DNA of 34,476 nucleotides from Ruminococcaceae bacterium UBA1425 (GTDB taxonomy: Bacteria > Bacillota > Clostridia > Oscillospirales > Acutalibacteraceae). The notes below the pieces were generated by a model. That model saw only the letters and a program-made list of their open reading frames with translations, was not told where the DNA came from and ran no database searches. Within the stretch, counting starts at the first letter, position 1, and each line of letters starts with the position of its first letter. Both the position numbers and the translations under genes were made by a program. Below are positions 13,913-22,902 of the stretch, piece by piece. Location: assembly GCA_002329365.1 (NCBI GenBank), contig DCUB01000002.1, positions 955-35,430 of the forward strand, read 5' to 3'.

Positions 13913-16813
13913 ATGTTTAGAACCGACAGTTTTGCCACGAAGAACACGCAGAAGAAAGAAAGCCGGCTTCAAAGGCTTTTCAGCGAAAACTCCTTTGTCC
14001 TGCTTTCGTTCTTCTGCTCCGTAATAATTATGATGCTCGTGTTCTACTGCTTTGAAGTAAAGCCCTTCGGCGACAAAACTATTCTCAGAATGGATCTTTA
14101 TCACCAGTACGGTCCGCTTTTTGCAGAGCTTTACGAGCGCATAAAGGGCGGCGGCAGCCTGCTTTATTCGTGGAATACCGGCATGGGCGGCAGCTTTCTC
14201 GGTAACTTCTTCAACTATCTCTCAAGTCCTCTTGCGATAGTCATACTATTTTTCGACCACGCGGGCGTTGTAGATTCAATAGCTCTTATGATTTTACTCA
14301 AATGCTCCTTTTCCTCGGCAGCCTTTTGCTACTACATTAAGAAATCCATCGGACGCCACGACCATGTTTCCGCAGCCTTCGGCGTCCTGTATTCGTTCTG
14401 CGGCTTTTTTATCGCTTATTACTGGAACGTCATGTGGCTCGACGCGATGGTGCTCTTTCCGCTTGTAATACTCGGAATCGAACGCATAATCGACAAAAGA
14501 AAGTGGCTTTTATACCTCGTTACCCTGTCGATTACGCTCGTGAGCAACTACTACATGGCCATGATGGTCTGCTTTTTCTCCGTTCTGTACTTTTTGTACA
14601 GGTATTTTTCCGTTTATCCCATTAACGCCTCCGTTGTTGAAAACGGCGGAAAAAGCTCCTTTGCCAAAATAAAGAACTCGCGTTTTATAAGAGCGGTATT
14701 TGTTTTTGCCTTTGCCTCTGTAACAGCCGCTCTGCTCGCGTTGTTCGCACTGCTGCCGACATTGTTCATTCTGCGCACATGCTCGGCAACCTCAGGCTCA
14801 TGGCCGAGCGACGAAAAGTTTTATTATTCCATTTTTGATTTTCTCGCAAACCACCTTGCGAGCCTTGAGCCGACAATACGCAGCAGCGGCGAAGACGTTC
14901 TGCCGAACGCATACTGCGGAATACTTGCCGTTATTCTCGTGCCCGTTTACCTCCTCACAAAATCCATATCGCTCAAGGAAAAAACACTTTCCGTTACACT
15001 CCTCGGAGTTTTGTATTTCAGCTTTAATCTGAATTATCTCAACTATATCTGGCACGGGCTTCATTTCCCCAACGACCTGCCATACAGATTTTCCTATATG
15101 TATTCGTTTTTCCTTCTGGTGCTTGCCGTAAAGGCGTTTGAGCGTCTTCACGAGCTTTCCGGCAAGGAGATATTCCTTTCGGGGCTCGGCGTAGTGTTTT
15201 TTATTGTTTTCGTTCAGGAGATAGGCTCAAAGAACGTCGACACCTACACCGTTCTTGTCAGTCTTGCTTTTGCCGTTCTTTACACGCTTATTCTTTGTCT
15301 TTTCCGGACAAAAAAATATCAGGAAACGTCGCTTGCCCTTCTTCTGCTCTGCTGCGTGATATCGGAATCGGCCATTGCGAACACAAAGCACTATATTATG
15401 AACCAGACAAAGGAAAGCTACGCCGGCGATTACGGCGACTTTGTCGATATCAAGTCCGAGCTTGACGCCTACGACAAGGGTCTTTACCGTATGGAGCTGA
15501 CGAACCTTCGAACAAGAATGGACCCGGCATGGTATAACTATAACGGCATTTCCGTCTTTTCTTCGATGGCTCCCGAGAGGCTGTCAAACCTTCAAAGCCA
15601 TCTCGGCATTTACGGCAATTATATCAACAGCTTCACATATAATCCGCAGACGCCCGTTTACAACGCGATTACGGGGCTTAAGTATATTGTAGACAACTCT
15701 GAAACCGTAAATCTCGACAACAGGCGGATATACACGAAAATATTCACAAACAACCGTTTTGACGCTTACAAAAACAATTACAGTCTGCCCGTTATCTTCA
15801 GCGTTGATTCCGCCGTCAAGGGATGGGTACACGACAGCGAAAACCCGTTTGAGGTTCAGTCCGACTTCTTTTACAAGGCAACGGGCATTGACGGCGTATT
15901 CAACAAAATGGAGCTTGTTGACGTCAGATACGACAATATTCAGGAGTTTTACGCGGGGCTTGATACGGGCATACTTTCGTTCATAAAGGAGAACGACTCC
16001 TACGAAGGCAGCGTTACCTTTACCTTTACGCCAATAGAAACACAGAACTGCTATCTTTATGTCAAATCCCGCAGTGTGGACTCCATAAGCGTTTCCCACG
16101 CAAATTTCGACAGAAGCCAGGATATTGACGAGGCTTATATTCTCGACCTCGGCATCTGCGAAGCCGGAGAAGACGTTCTTGTAACCGTGCCCCTCAACGA
16201 CGAAAGCAACTCCGGCAGCGTAAATATCTTCGCCTGCAGCATCGACATGGAAGCTTTTGAGGCGGGATACAGAATTCTCCGTCAGGGTCAGATTATAATA
16301 AACAGGTTTGATGACACACACATTACCGGCGTCTTCACGGCGCCCGAGCGGAGCATTCTTTACACCTCCATCCCCTACGACGACGGCTGGAAAATATATA
16401 TTGACGGCGTCCGCGTAAGCCGCGACAAATATATCAAGCTTGCCGACGCCCTGCTTGCCGTAAGCGTCACACCGGGTACTCATACAATCACGATGGATTA
16501 CTCGCCTGTCGGCTTTATGTTCGGCTGCGCGGTTTCGGCGTCAACTCTCGCGGCAGTCATTATTTTCCTTGTTCTCTCCTCGTTGAGACGTAAAAAGAAG
16601 CTCGCCCTTGAAAAAGCGGCCGGAGAGGATTTTACTGGCGATTTGCCCGAAAGCTTTGACGAAGGCTTTGCTTTTGACGTAAACGACGTTGTTGAGCCGC
16701 AGGAGGTCAGTGACGGCGTCGCCGGCAATTCCGAAGCGGTTGTTGAAGAACCGGCTCCTCAAGAAAGCGACGATACCCCCGGCGGCGCCGATGATAACAC
16801 GGATAATTCCTGA
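13913..16813 (+). CDS. YfhO-family polytopic membrane protein (GT-C-like)
   Basis: This 966-residue protein belongs to the YfhO family (PF09586 type). Members are large membrane proteins with a GT-C-like fold; Bacillus YfhO takes part in sugar decoration of lipoteichoic acid. Seen: a membrane segment near residues 28-47, then LRMDLYHQYGPLF and NTGMGGSFLGNFFNYLSSP, both characteristic of the family. About a dozen hydrophobic segments run to residue 490. A large extracytoplasmic domain follows, with a last membrane helix at about residues 866-888. After a basic RRKKK stop, about 75 residues form an acidic cytoplasmic tail rich in E, D and P. I chose ATG 13913 over the upstream TTG at 13889, which would include the ribosome binding site in the coding region. 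Its substrate is unknown. Confidence 0.9.
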   Translation: MFRTDSFATKNTQKKESRLQRLFSENSFVLLSFFCSVIIMMLVFYCFEVKPFGDKTILRMDLYHQYGPLFAELYERIKGGGSLLYSWNTGMGGSFLGNFFNYLSSPLAIVILFFDHAGVVDSIALMILLKCSFSSAAFCYYIKKSIGRHDHVSAAFGVLYSFCGFFIAYYWNVMWLDAMVLFPLVILGIERIIDKRKWLLYLVTLSITLVSNYYMAMMVCFFSVLYFLYRYFSVYPINASVVENGGKSSFAKIKNSRFIRAVFVFAFASVTAALLALFALLPTLFILRTCSATSGSWPSDEKFYYSIFDFLANHLASLEPTIRSSGEDVLPNAYCGILAVILVPVYLLTKSISLKEKTLSVTLLGVLYFSFNLNYLNYIWHGLHFPNDLPYRFSYMYSFFLLVLAVKAFERLHELSGKEIFLSGLGVVFFIVFVQEIGSKNVDTYTVLVSLAFAVLYTLILCLFRTKKYQETSLALLLLCCVISESAIANTKHYIMNQTKESYAGDYGDFVDIKSELDAYDKGLYRMELTNLRTRMDPAWYNYNGISVFSSMAPERLSNLQSHLGIYGNYINSFTYNPQTPVYNAITGLKYIVDNSETVNLDNRRIYTKIFTNNRFDAYKNNYSLPVIFSVDSAVKGWVHDSENPFEVQSDFFYKATGIDGVFNKMELVDVRYDNIQEFYAGLDTGILSFIKENDSYEGSVTFTFTPIETQNCYLYVKSRSVDSISVSHANFDRSQDIDEAYILDLGICEAGEDVLVTVPLNDESNSGSVNIFACSIDMEAFEAGYRILRQGQIIINRFDDTHITGVFTAPERSILYTSIPYDDGWKIYIDGVRVSRDKYIKLADALLAVSVTPGTHTITMDYSPVGFMFGCAVSASTLAAVIIFLVLSSLRRKKKLALEKAAGEDFTGDLPESFDEGFAFDVNDVVEPQEVSDGVAGNSEAVVEEPAPQESDDTPGGADDNTDNS

Positions 16814-16863
16814 TAAAAAACAGGAAAAAATGCCGTAATTTATACATTTTTTCATTATTTTTT

Positions 16864-16905
16864 TTGTATTAATGTATATACAATTTTAATTTATTATGAT
16901 AAAAT
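16864..16905 (+). promoter_or_regulatory. Possible weak promoter with a small palindrome before the GT2 gene
   Basis: A -10-like TATGAT (16895-16900) lies about 40 bases before the TTG start of the next gene, without a good -35 at 17 bases. A 10-bp perfect palindrome TGTATATACA (16873-16882) sits in the spacer region, and TTGTAT/ATACAA (16864-16869 and 16878-16883) also pair. It could be an operator or just AT-rich chance. Confidence 0.3.
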
Positions 16906-16928
16906 GACAGGGCTATACAACAAAAGTC

Positions 16929-16936
16929 AGGAGAGG
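16929..16936 (+). promoter_or_regulatory. Ribosome binding site that decides the GT2 start
   Basis: AGGAGAGG lies 6 bases before a TTG codon at 16943, which begins exactly at the conserved GT2 N-terminus (MIEKVSVIIPT). An in-frame ATG at 16904 lies next to the -10-like element and has no ribosome binding site. Confidence 0.7.
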
Positions 16937-16942
16937 TTTATT

Positions 16943-17932
16943 TTGATTGAAAAGGTAAGTGTAATTATTCCGACACACAAGCGCCCGCACTTTCTCAATA
17001 GGGCTGTTGATTCGGTTCTTGCACAAACCTACAGTAATATTGAAATTGTTGTAGTTGACGATAACGCCCCCGACAGCGACGACCGTAAGCACACATCGGT
17101 CGCCATGAGACGTTATAAGAACAATAGACGTGTGATATACGTTCAGAACGAACGCCCGTTGGGCGGGGGACCCGCGCGAAACAAAGGAATCGAATGCTCC
17201 ACCGGCAGCTACATCACTTTCCTTGACGACGACGACATATATCTTCCGCAAAAGGTTGAGGTTCAGTTGCGGTTTATGCTTGAAAACGACCTTGAAATGT
17301 CGTTTACTGATGTTTATCTTCACGACAACAACGATAAGCTTTTCGAATACCGCCGCCACAACTATGTCACCGACTGCTCAAACGACGAGCTTATGCGCCA
17401 GCATATACTTCACTCGCTCGGTCCTACGTCCACCTTTATGGTCAAGCGTTCTTCAATCCTTGCCGCGGGCGGCTTTTCCGACGTTCCGATGGGGCAGGAT
17501 TTTATGCTGATGTGGCGAATGATAGAGTTTGACACCAAAATCGGCTATCTTCCCGTTTCGTATATAATTCAGTATCTCCACGACGGCGAGCGGATTTCCT
17601 TAGGTCAAAACAAAATCAACGGCGAAAACCGTCTATATAAGCTTAAACAGACAAAATCATACATGCTGAGCGACGAGGAAAAGCGTTACCTTGATTTCCG
17701 CCATTACGCCGTTTTGTCGGTAACGTCAAAAAGAAGCGGAAATACGCTTGACTACATAAAATACGGCGTTAAGGCTATACGCATTTCTCCCGTTTTCTTT
17801 TACAGAGAAGCAAGAAACCTGTTTGGCAACAGGTTAAAGGCCGGCAAAGCTACGTACAGTGAGGAGTATGCAAGCGAAGCTGAACGCGAACTCGTATTAA
17901 GCAATACGGCGGAAGGATTTGCTCGAAAGTGA
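16943..17932 (+). CDS. Glycosyltransferase family 2
   Basis: This 329-residue cytosolic protein has a GT-A fold of family GT2, which transfers sugar from a nucleotide-sugar to an acceptor. The N-terminus VSVIIPTHKRPHFLNRAVDS at residues 5-24 is the nucleotide-binding start of the fold, followed by NIEIVVVDDNAPD. GGGPARNKGIE is near residues 73-83, and the metal-binding FLDDDDIYLP lies at about 92-101. No membrane helix is visible, so it is not like the membrane-bound GT2 partner (CsbB) of Bacillus YfhO. The TTG start is chosen for its strong AGGAGAGG. The stop overlaps the GTG start of the next gene by 4 bases. Donor and acceptor cannot be read from the sequence. Confidence 0.92.
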   Translation: MIEKVSVIIPTHKRPHFLNRAVDSVLAQTYSNIEIVVVDDNAPDSDDRKHTSVAMRRYKNNRRVIYVQNERPLGGGPARNKGIECSTGSYITFLDDDDIYLPQKVEVQLRFMLENDLEMSFTDVYLHDNNDKLFEYRRHNYVTDCSNDELMRQHILHSLGPTSTFMVKRSSILAAGGFSDVPMGQDFMLMWRMIEFDTKIGYLPVSYIIQYLHDGERISLGQNKINGENRLYKLKQTKSYMLSDEEKRYLDFRHYAVLSVTSKRSGNTLDYIKYGVKAIRISPVFFYREARNLFGNRLKAGKATYSEEYASEAERELVLSNTAEGFARK

Positions 17933-19197
17933 AAAAATGCCTGATACTGATAACAGCGGGTTTTCCGTATGGTACGGTCGAGCCTTTTATTGAGAGCGAG
18001 CTTCCGTATCATGCGGATTTCTTTGATAAAATCATAGTATTCGCCGTCGATGCCGACGGAAAAGAGCCGAGGAAACTGCCTCATTGCGCCGAAAGCCGCA
18101 GTGTCTCTCCGTCTGACAAACGCCTTTCAAGAATTTTTGATGTCCTGCGCGCGGTATTTTTCAAAACCATTGTTTTCGAGGAATTTCCGGAAGATAAGGC
18201 GGAGGCGGGCTTTTCGCCGAAGCGTCGGCTTTTCCGCAGATACGTTGAGTCACGCTCGGCAAGGCATTTTAAAGAAATTCAAAAGTTTTCCGGGGAAACG
18301 GATTTCAGTTGCTTTGATGAAATCGTTATTTACAGCTACTGGTTTTTTGCAACGGCCCTGACTGGCGCTCTGCTGAAAAGTTATTTAAGCAATAGCCACC
18401 GTAACGTCCGCCTTGTTTCAAGGGGGCACAGATACGATATCTACGATTATGCGAATGCCCTGAACTATCTGCCGGACCGCAGCCTGCTTTTATCAAAGCT
18501 TGACGCGCTGTATGTTTGCTCGCAGCACGGAAAAAACTATTTATCGGAAAAATACCCTAAATGGGCGGAGAAAATACGTTGCTCCTATCTCGGCACCCGC
18601 GACTTTAAAACGGGCCCCGTTCCCGACGGCGGCACGTTCCGTATCGTTACCTGCTCGCGCGTTGTTCCCGTCAAGCGTCTTGACAGGCTCGTCGAATCGC
18701 TTTCACTCCTTAAGGACAGCGGCATAAATCTTTCATGGACGCATATCGGAGACGGACCGGCGCTCTCAAAGCTGAAGGCTATGTCGGACAGGCTTTCCTG
18801 CTTTATGGATGTGACGTTTGCCGGCAATTTGTCAAACAGCGATGTGTTGGAACTGTACAGCAGCAGTCCGTTCTGCGTTTTTATTAACGTAAGCTACAAC
18901 GAGGGACTTCCCGTTTCAATAATGGAAGCCGCCTCCTTCGGCATTCCCGCCATAGCGACCGATGTCGGGGGTACGGGCGAAATAGTGATAAACGGAATAA
19001 CGGGCATTCTGATTCCGTCCGATTTTGAGTGTAGTATGCTTTCCGATACAATAAAGAGCTTCGCGCTGATGAATCCCGGGGATTATCACACTTTCCGGCA
19101 AAACGCGCGTCATCACTGGGAGGAGAACTTCTGTGCGGAAAACAATTACAGGCGCTTTGCCGAAGAAATAAGCGGCGGCGGGTTTCACGCACGGTAA
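17929..19197 (+). CDS. Glycosyltransferase family 4 (GT-B fold)
   Basis: This 422-residue protein is a GT4-type retaining glycosyltransferase with two Rossmann domains. The C-terminal domain shows IVTCSRVVPVKRLDRLVESL, HIGDGPALSKLKAM and the donor-binding EX7E motif EGLPVSIME (E325 and E333), followed by IPAIATDVGGTGEIV. The N-terminal acceptor domain contains RGHRYDIYDYANALNYLPDR, a pattern seen in capsule and exopolysaccharide transferases. The start is GTG, overlapping the GT2 stop as GTGA, with GGAAGGA (17911-17917) upstream. It most likely adds a sugar to the same lipid-linked glycan as its neighbour, but the sugars are unknown. Confidence 0.92.
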   Translation: MKKCLILITAGFPYGTVEPFIESELPYHADFFDKIIVFAVDADGKEPRKLPHCAESRSVSPSDKRLSRIFDVLRAVFFKTIVFEEFPEDKAEAGFSPKRRLFRRYVESRSARHFKEIQKFSGETDFSCFDEIVIYSYWFFATALTGALLKSYLSNSHRNVRLVSRGHRYDIYDYANALNYLPDRSLLLSKLDALYVCSQHGKNYLSEKYPKWAEKIRCSYLGTRDFKTGPVPDGGTFRIVTCSRVVPVKRLDRLVESLSLLKDSGINLSWTHIGDGPALSKLKAMSDRLSCFMDVTFAGNLSNSDVLELYSSSPFCVFINVSYNEGLPVSIMEAASFGIPAIATDVGGTGEIVINGITGILIPSDFECSMLSDTIKSFALMNPGDYHTFRQNARHHWEENFCAENNYRRFAEEISGGGFHAR

Positions 19198-19203
19198 CAG
19201 CTT

Positions 19204-20442
19204 ATGTTTGAGTATAAAAACGGCTTACTGAAACTTAGCTTCACAAACAGCGTCTGGGACGTTGTGTGGAGCTGTAGCTTCTTTCTCTTTATGCTTTCCT
19301 GCATATGCTACGGAAACTTTAACGACACAAACAATTACTTTTATTATTTTGTTTTTTTCCTTTTCGTCGGGGTTTCATCGCTCGGCATCATATTTAAGGG
19401 AAACGGTCTGAAAAAAATATTCATACCTCTCAACACAATATGGTACGGGCTGTTTTTTATGCTTTGCGTCGTTTCCTGCCTCTGGGCCGAATCGTTTACC
19501 TCCTCCGCCGAGCCGCTCTCAAGACTTTTGCAGATTCTTGCCGTTACGACATGTGTGTTTTATTATATAGACAACGACGAGCGGCTTGATATATACCTTA
19601 ATACCACAATTGCGGCAAGCTTTTATCTGATTATTTATATCTTTGTAAAAACTCCTTACACCAAGTGGTTCGACGGATTTATCGGCTCCGTAACAGGATA
19701 TAATACAAACGACGTGGGCCTGGCGTTGTCAATATGCTTCATCATTTCATTTTATAAAGCTTTTGTAAAAGGCAAACACCTCATGTACATTTTGAGCGCC
19801 GTAAGTTTCCTTACCGCAATACTTACAAGCTCCAGAAAAGCCCTGTTTATGTGCGTGCTTTCAATCATTATGATTGTTGCCTTTAATTATCGCGCGAAGA
19901 ACTATGTTTTACGCCTTCTTATCAGCATATGTCTGGTTATACTTTCCGTAATCCTTATTTACGAGATACCTCAGCTTTATCAGTCCATCGGTGTTCGTCT
20001 TGACAGCATGATAAGCTTTTTCATGAACGACAAAAATTCCGACAGCAGCCTTGCTCTCCGCGAGACGTATATTAATCTTGCAAAATCATTCTTTTTTGAA
20101 AAGCCCGTTATCGGGCACGGCATAAACAATTTCGGGTATCTGAACAGGCTTATGGGTAACATTTTCACATATGCCCACAACAATTATCTTGAAATTGCAG
20201 CCGACCTCGGAGTTGTCGGTCTTGTCGTATACTATTGGTTTTATTTGTATTTGCTTATCAGGTTGATTAAGCAGACGCTGAACGGTCATAAAACCGCTCT
20301 GCTTTATCTTCCGCTCATATTACTGTTGGTTATTTTTGAATACGGTATGGTTAATTATTATAAAATGCAGGTTCACCTTGTTATCGCCTCGGCTTTTGCC
20401 GCGACCACCGTTAACGAAAAAGCCGAGAGAAAGCTCGGATAA
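19204..20442 (+). CDS. O-antigen ligase/polymerase (Wzy/RfaL-type) membrane protein
   Basis: This 412-residue protein has about ten to twelve hydrophobic segments and the signature of the O-antigen ligase family (Wzy_C, PF04932 type), which polymerises or transfers lipid-linked glycans on the outer face of the membrane. The loop before the last helices reads PVIGHGINNFG (residues 301-311), followed by AHNNYLEIAADLGVVG (324-339), the two conserved family patches. SSRKALFM in the middle is also typical. It starts 6 bases after the GT4 stop. In a Gram-positive cell it would act as a capsule/teichoic-like polymerase or ligase; polymerase is more likely given the adjacent chain-length regulator. 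Confidence 0.9.
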   Translation: MFEYKNGLLKLSFTNSVWDVVWSCSFFLFMLSCICYGNFNDTNNYFYYFVFFLFVGVSSLGIIFKGNGLKKIFIPLNTIWYGLFFMLCVVSCLWAESFTSSAEPLSRLLQILAVTTCVFYYIDNDERLDIYLNTTIAASFYLIIYIFVKTPYTKWFDGFIGSVTGYNTNDVGLALSICFIISFYKAFVKGKHLMYILSAVSFLTAILTSSRKALFMCVLSIIMIVAFNYRAKNYVLRLLISICLVILSVILIYEIPQLYQSIGVRLDSMISFFMNDKNSDSSLALRETYINLAKSFFFEKPVIGHGINNFGYLNRLMGNIFTYAHNNYLEIAADLGVVGLVVYYWFYLYLLIRLIKQTLNGHKTALLYLPLILLLVIFEYGMVNYYKMQVHLVIASAFAATTVNEKAERKLG

Positions 20443-20472
20443 CTGCCGGTTACCTGTTGGGAGTTGGGTGTA

Positions 20473-22005
20473 TTGGATAATAGAAAAAATTCTGCAAGAG
20501 CACAAAACGGCATTGAAATCAACGTCGCGTATCTTGCAAAAATAGTTTTGACAAAATGGTGGGTGTTTTTGCTCGTCGGGGTGTTCGGCGTAAGCAGCGG
20601 GTTTCTGACAGGCGAGCTTACAAAGGCGCCGACTTATACCTCAAGCATTTCGTTTGTTGTCGCCAACAGACCTTTGTCTACAGAGGAGTCATATTCAAGC
20701 AGCGACATCAACGCCTCAATAACTATGGCAAACACATACAAGTATATTCTTTCAAGCCGAACACTGTGTGAGAAGGTCGCCGCCACCTGCGGGATTCCGG
20801 ACATTACCGTTGAATACGTACGCAAGGCGATTGCGATGTCCACCGTTTCAAACACCAACATCATTGTTATGGACATAAAGACAAACAGCAGCGCGAAGTC
20901 CTATAACCTTGCCGTTTCGGTAATTGAGAATTTCGGCTCCGTCGTGGAAAAGGCGGGCTTCACAAACTCCACCCTATCTGTATGCGAGCTGCCTAATGTG
21001 CCTGTCAATCCCGACGCGAATATATCGGGCATACGGTACGCCGTTATCGGCGGGTTTGCCGGCATTGTGATTTCGCTTATTGCTATTCTTGTTTCAAATC
21101 TGATGAAGGATACTATTCAAAGCGTCGAAGAAATCGGCTCAAGGCTTGACATCAACGTCCTCGGAGTAGTTTCAAAAGCTTACAGGAAGAATGCGAAGAA
21201 AAACAAAAAGAGCGCGTACGACGACCCGATTCTCATGAACAACCGCACCGCCGGCTTTGCGTTTATCGAAACCTACAAGGCGCTGAGGACAAGAGTTGAG
21301 GCTCTTTCCGCGAAGCATAAATACAAGGTGTTTATCGTTTCAAGCACAGGCGAAGGCGAAGGAAAAACAACGGTTGCCACAAATATTGCAATCTCGCTCG
21401 CACAAAACGGCCGTTCCGTTCTGCTTATTGACGCCGATTTGAGGAAGCCCTCAATATGCAAAATGCTGGGGCTTACGAACGTCAAGGAAAACAAGGGTCA
21501 CGGACTCCCCGACGTAATTCTCGACACGGGCTCCTTTGAAAAGGCGATAAGATATATCGAAAAGCATAAGATATTCCTGCTTGCCGGCACAAGCGCCGTT
21601 TCGGAGCCGACGGAGCTTCTTTCGACAACACAGATGGAAAGAATCATAAAGGCTGTGCGAAGCGAGTTCGATTTTGTCATAATCGATACAGCTCCCGCGG
21701 GAGTGGTGACGGACGCCTCCATCATCACAAACTACGCCGACGCTCTTATTATGGTCATCCGCGAGGACCAGTTGCCCGTAGCGAAAATAAGGTCAGCGCT
21801 TGTCGACCTTTCAAACGGCAAGGCGCAAATAATAGGCTGCGTATATAACAACGTAACTCCGACAAGCATCAAGCGTCTTTACAGCCATTATTCCAGACGT
21901 AACGTGAACGGTCGGTACGGCTACGAATACGGTTACGGGTACAGATACAGCTACGATAATTACGGCGATTCGCCGGACCAAGCTGATGATGAAAACGAAG
22001 ATTGA
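20473..22005 (+). CDS. Fused chain-length regulator and bacterial tyrosine kinase (Wzc-like)
   Basis: This 510-residue protein joins a Wzz/CpsC-type membrane domain to a CpsD-type BY-kinase; such pairs control polysaccharide chain length and export. The membrane segments are at about residues 29-45 and 187-207, bracketing an extracytoplasmic domain. The kinase part has Walker A GEGEGKTT (293-300), Walker A' LLIDADLRKP and Walker B FVIIDTAP. The C-terminal tail holds ten tyrosines, eight of them closely spaced between NVNGR and GDSPD, the expected autophosphorylation cluster. In many Firmicutes the two parts are separate genes. I chose TTG 20473 because GGGAG (20459-20463) is 9 bases upstream; the TTG at 20464 would have no spacer. 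Confidence 0.92.
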   Translation: MDNRKNSARAQNGIEINVAYLAKIVLTKWWVFLLVGVFGVSSGFLTGELTKAPTYTSSISFVVANRPLSTEESYSSSDINASITMANTYKYILSSRTLCEKVAATCGIPDITVEYVRKAIAMSTVSNTNIIVMDIKTNSSAKSYNLAVSVIENFGSVVEKAGFTNSTLSVCELPNVPVNPDANISGIRYAVIGGFAGIVISLIAILVSNLMKDTIQSVEEIGSRLDINVLGVVSKAYRKNAKKNKKSAYDDPILMNNRTAGFAFIETYKALRTRVEALSAKHKYKVFIVSSTGEGEGKTTVATNIAISLAQNGRSVLLIDADLRKPSICKMLGLTNVKENKGHGLPDVILDTGSFEKAIRYIEKHKIFLLAGTSAVSEPTELLSTTQMERIIKAVRSEFDFVIIDTAPAGVVTDASIITNYADALIMVIREDQLPVAKIRSALVDLSNGKAQIIGCVYNNVTPTSIKRLYSHYSRRNVNGRYGYEYGYGYRYSYDNYGDSPDQADDENED

Positions 22006-22020
22006 GTATTGACGCATACT

Positions 22021-22069
22021 CGGGGCTGCACCATAGTTTGATGCAGCCCCGTATTTTTTATTTTTTTTT
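22021..22069 (+). terminator. Intrinsic terminator of the envelope glycan cluster
   Basis: A perfect 10-bp stem, CGGGGCTGCA (22021-22030) paired with TGCAGCCCCG (22042-22051), has an 11-base loop and is followed by a long T-rich tract (22053-22069). It lies 15 bases after the kinase stop and ends the rightward transcript that starts near 13882. Confidence 0.95.
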
Positions 22070-22077
22070 AAAACCAC

Positions 22078-22106
22078 TTGATATTACTTACGTCAGAAGG
22101 TACAAT
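22078..22106 (+). promoter_or_regulatory. Sigma-A-type promoter of the radC-uvrBA group
   Basis: TTGATA (22078-22083) and TACAAT (22101-22106) are separated by 17 bases, directly after the terminator tract. Transcription would start near 22113, about 55 bases before the radC start. No CGAAC-N4-GTTCG type LexA box is visible nearby. Confidence 0.7.
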
Positions 22107-22167
22107 ATAGTTTGATATCGTTTTTTCCGTAAAATTCTGCCGTTAACAATCTGACTAAAAGGTATGT

Positions 22168-22887
22168 ATGACTATGGGTAAGGAAAGCGTAAAGGATAAA
22201 AATTTACACGGTGACCATCGCAAACGCGTGCGCGAAAGGTTTATGAAAAGCGGACTCGCCGGCTTCCCCGACCACAACGTTCTCGAATTTGTCCTTTTTT
22301 ATTCCCAGCCATACGGCGATACGAACGAAACCGCGCACCGCCTGCTTGAAACCTTCGGTTCACTGTCGTCCGTGCTTGACGCGCCTTACGAGGAGCTTGT
22401 CAAGGTAAAGGGCGTCGGTTCGTATACGGCTGTTTTCCTTACGATGCTGCCGCAGCTTGCAAAGCGATATTTTTCCGATATGATTCCCGACAGAGTAACG
22501 TTTACCGACCGGAAGTCGCTGCTTGACTACATACGGGCAGAGTATATCAGCGAAACGAGCGAAACGGCAAAGCTCCTGTGCTTCAACAACGGCGGTCTTC
22601 TCATAAACTGCTGCAAGGTTTCGATAGGCTCAAAAAACAGTGTCAGCATCGACAGGCGAACGCTGCTTGAAACAGCCTTCAGGAACAGCGCCTCGTCCGT
22701 CATTCTTACGCACAATCATCCGAACGGCATGGCTGTTCCGTCCCAGAATGACATCGTCACGACAAAAGAGGTGTTCAGGCTGTTTTCGGATGTAAACATC
22801 AGAATGCTCGACCATGTGATTGTATCGGGTAACGATTTGTTTTCCATGGCGGAAAGCCCTAAATTCGGGATTATATTTAATATGTAA
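22168..22887 (+). CDS. radC: RadC-family JAMM/MPN domain protein
   Basis: This 239-residue protein matches the RadC (UPF0758) family, whose role remains unclear despite the old DNA-repair name. The N-terminal part has a helix-hairpin-helix-like element with VKVKGVGS at residues 78-85. The C-terminal JAMM domain carries the metal motif HxHx7SxxD as HNHPNGMAVPSQND (H182, H184, S192, D195), so the zinc site is intact. AAAAGG lies 5 bases before the first ATG; an ATG two codons further is also possible. It is the first gene after a promoter, followed by a flavodoxin-like gene and uvrBA, which fits a nucleic-acid function but does not prove one. Confidence 0.92.
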   Translation: MTMGKESVKDKNLHGDHRKRVRERFMKSGLAGFPDHNVLEFVLFYSQPYGDTNETAHRLLETFGSLSSVLDAPYEELVKVKGVGSYTAVFLTMLPQLAKRYFSDMIPDRVTFTDRKSLLDYIRAEYISETSETAKLLCFNNGGLLINCCKVSIGSKNSVSIDRRTLLETAFRNSASSVILTHNHPNGMAVPSQNDIVTTKEVFRLFSDVNIRMLDHVIVSGNDLFSMAESPKFGIIFNM

Positions 22888-22902
22888 AGGAAGGATTTAT
22901 CT

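Noticed and set aside
15584..16483. A 299-codon open frame on the minus strand inside the yfhO-like gene
   Set aside because: It lies wholly opposite a well-supported membrane protein gene, has no recognisable domain, and looks like a codon-bias shadow.
16807..16826. TTCCTG/CAGGAA hairpin after the yfhO-like gene as a terminator
   Set aside because: The stem is only 6 bp and is followed by A residues rather than T on the plus strand, so it is unlikely to stop transcription.
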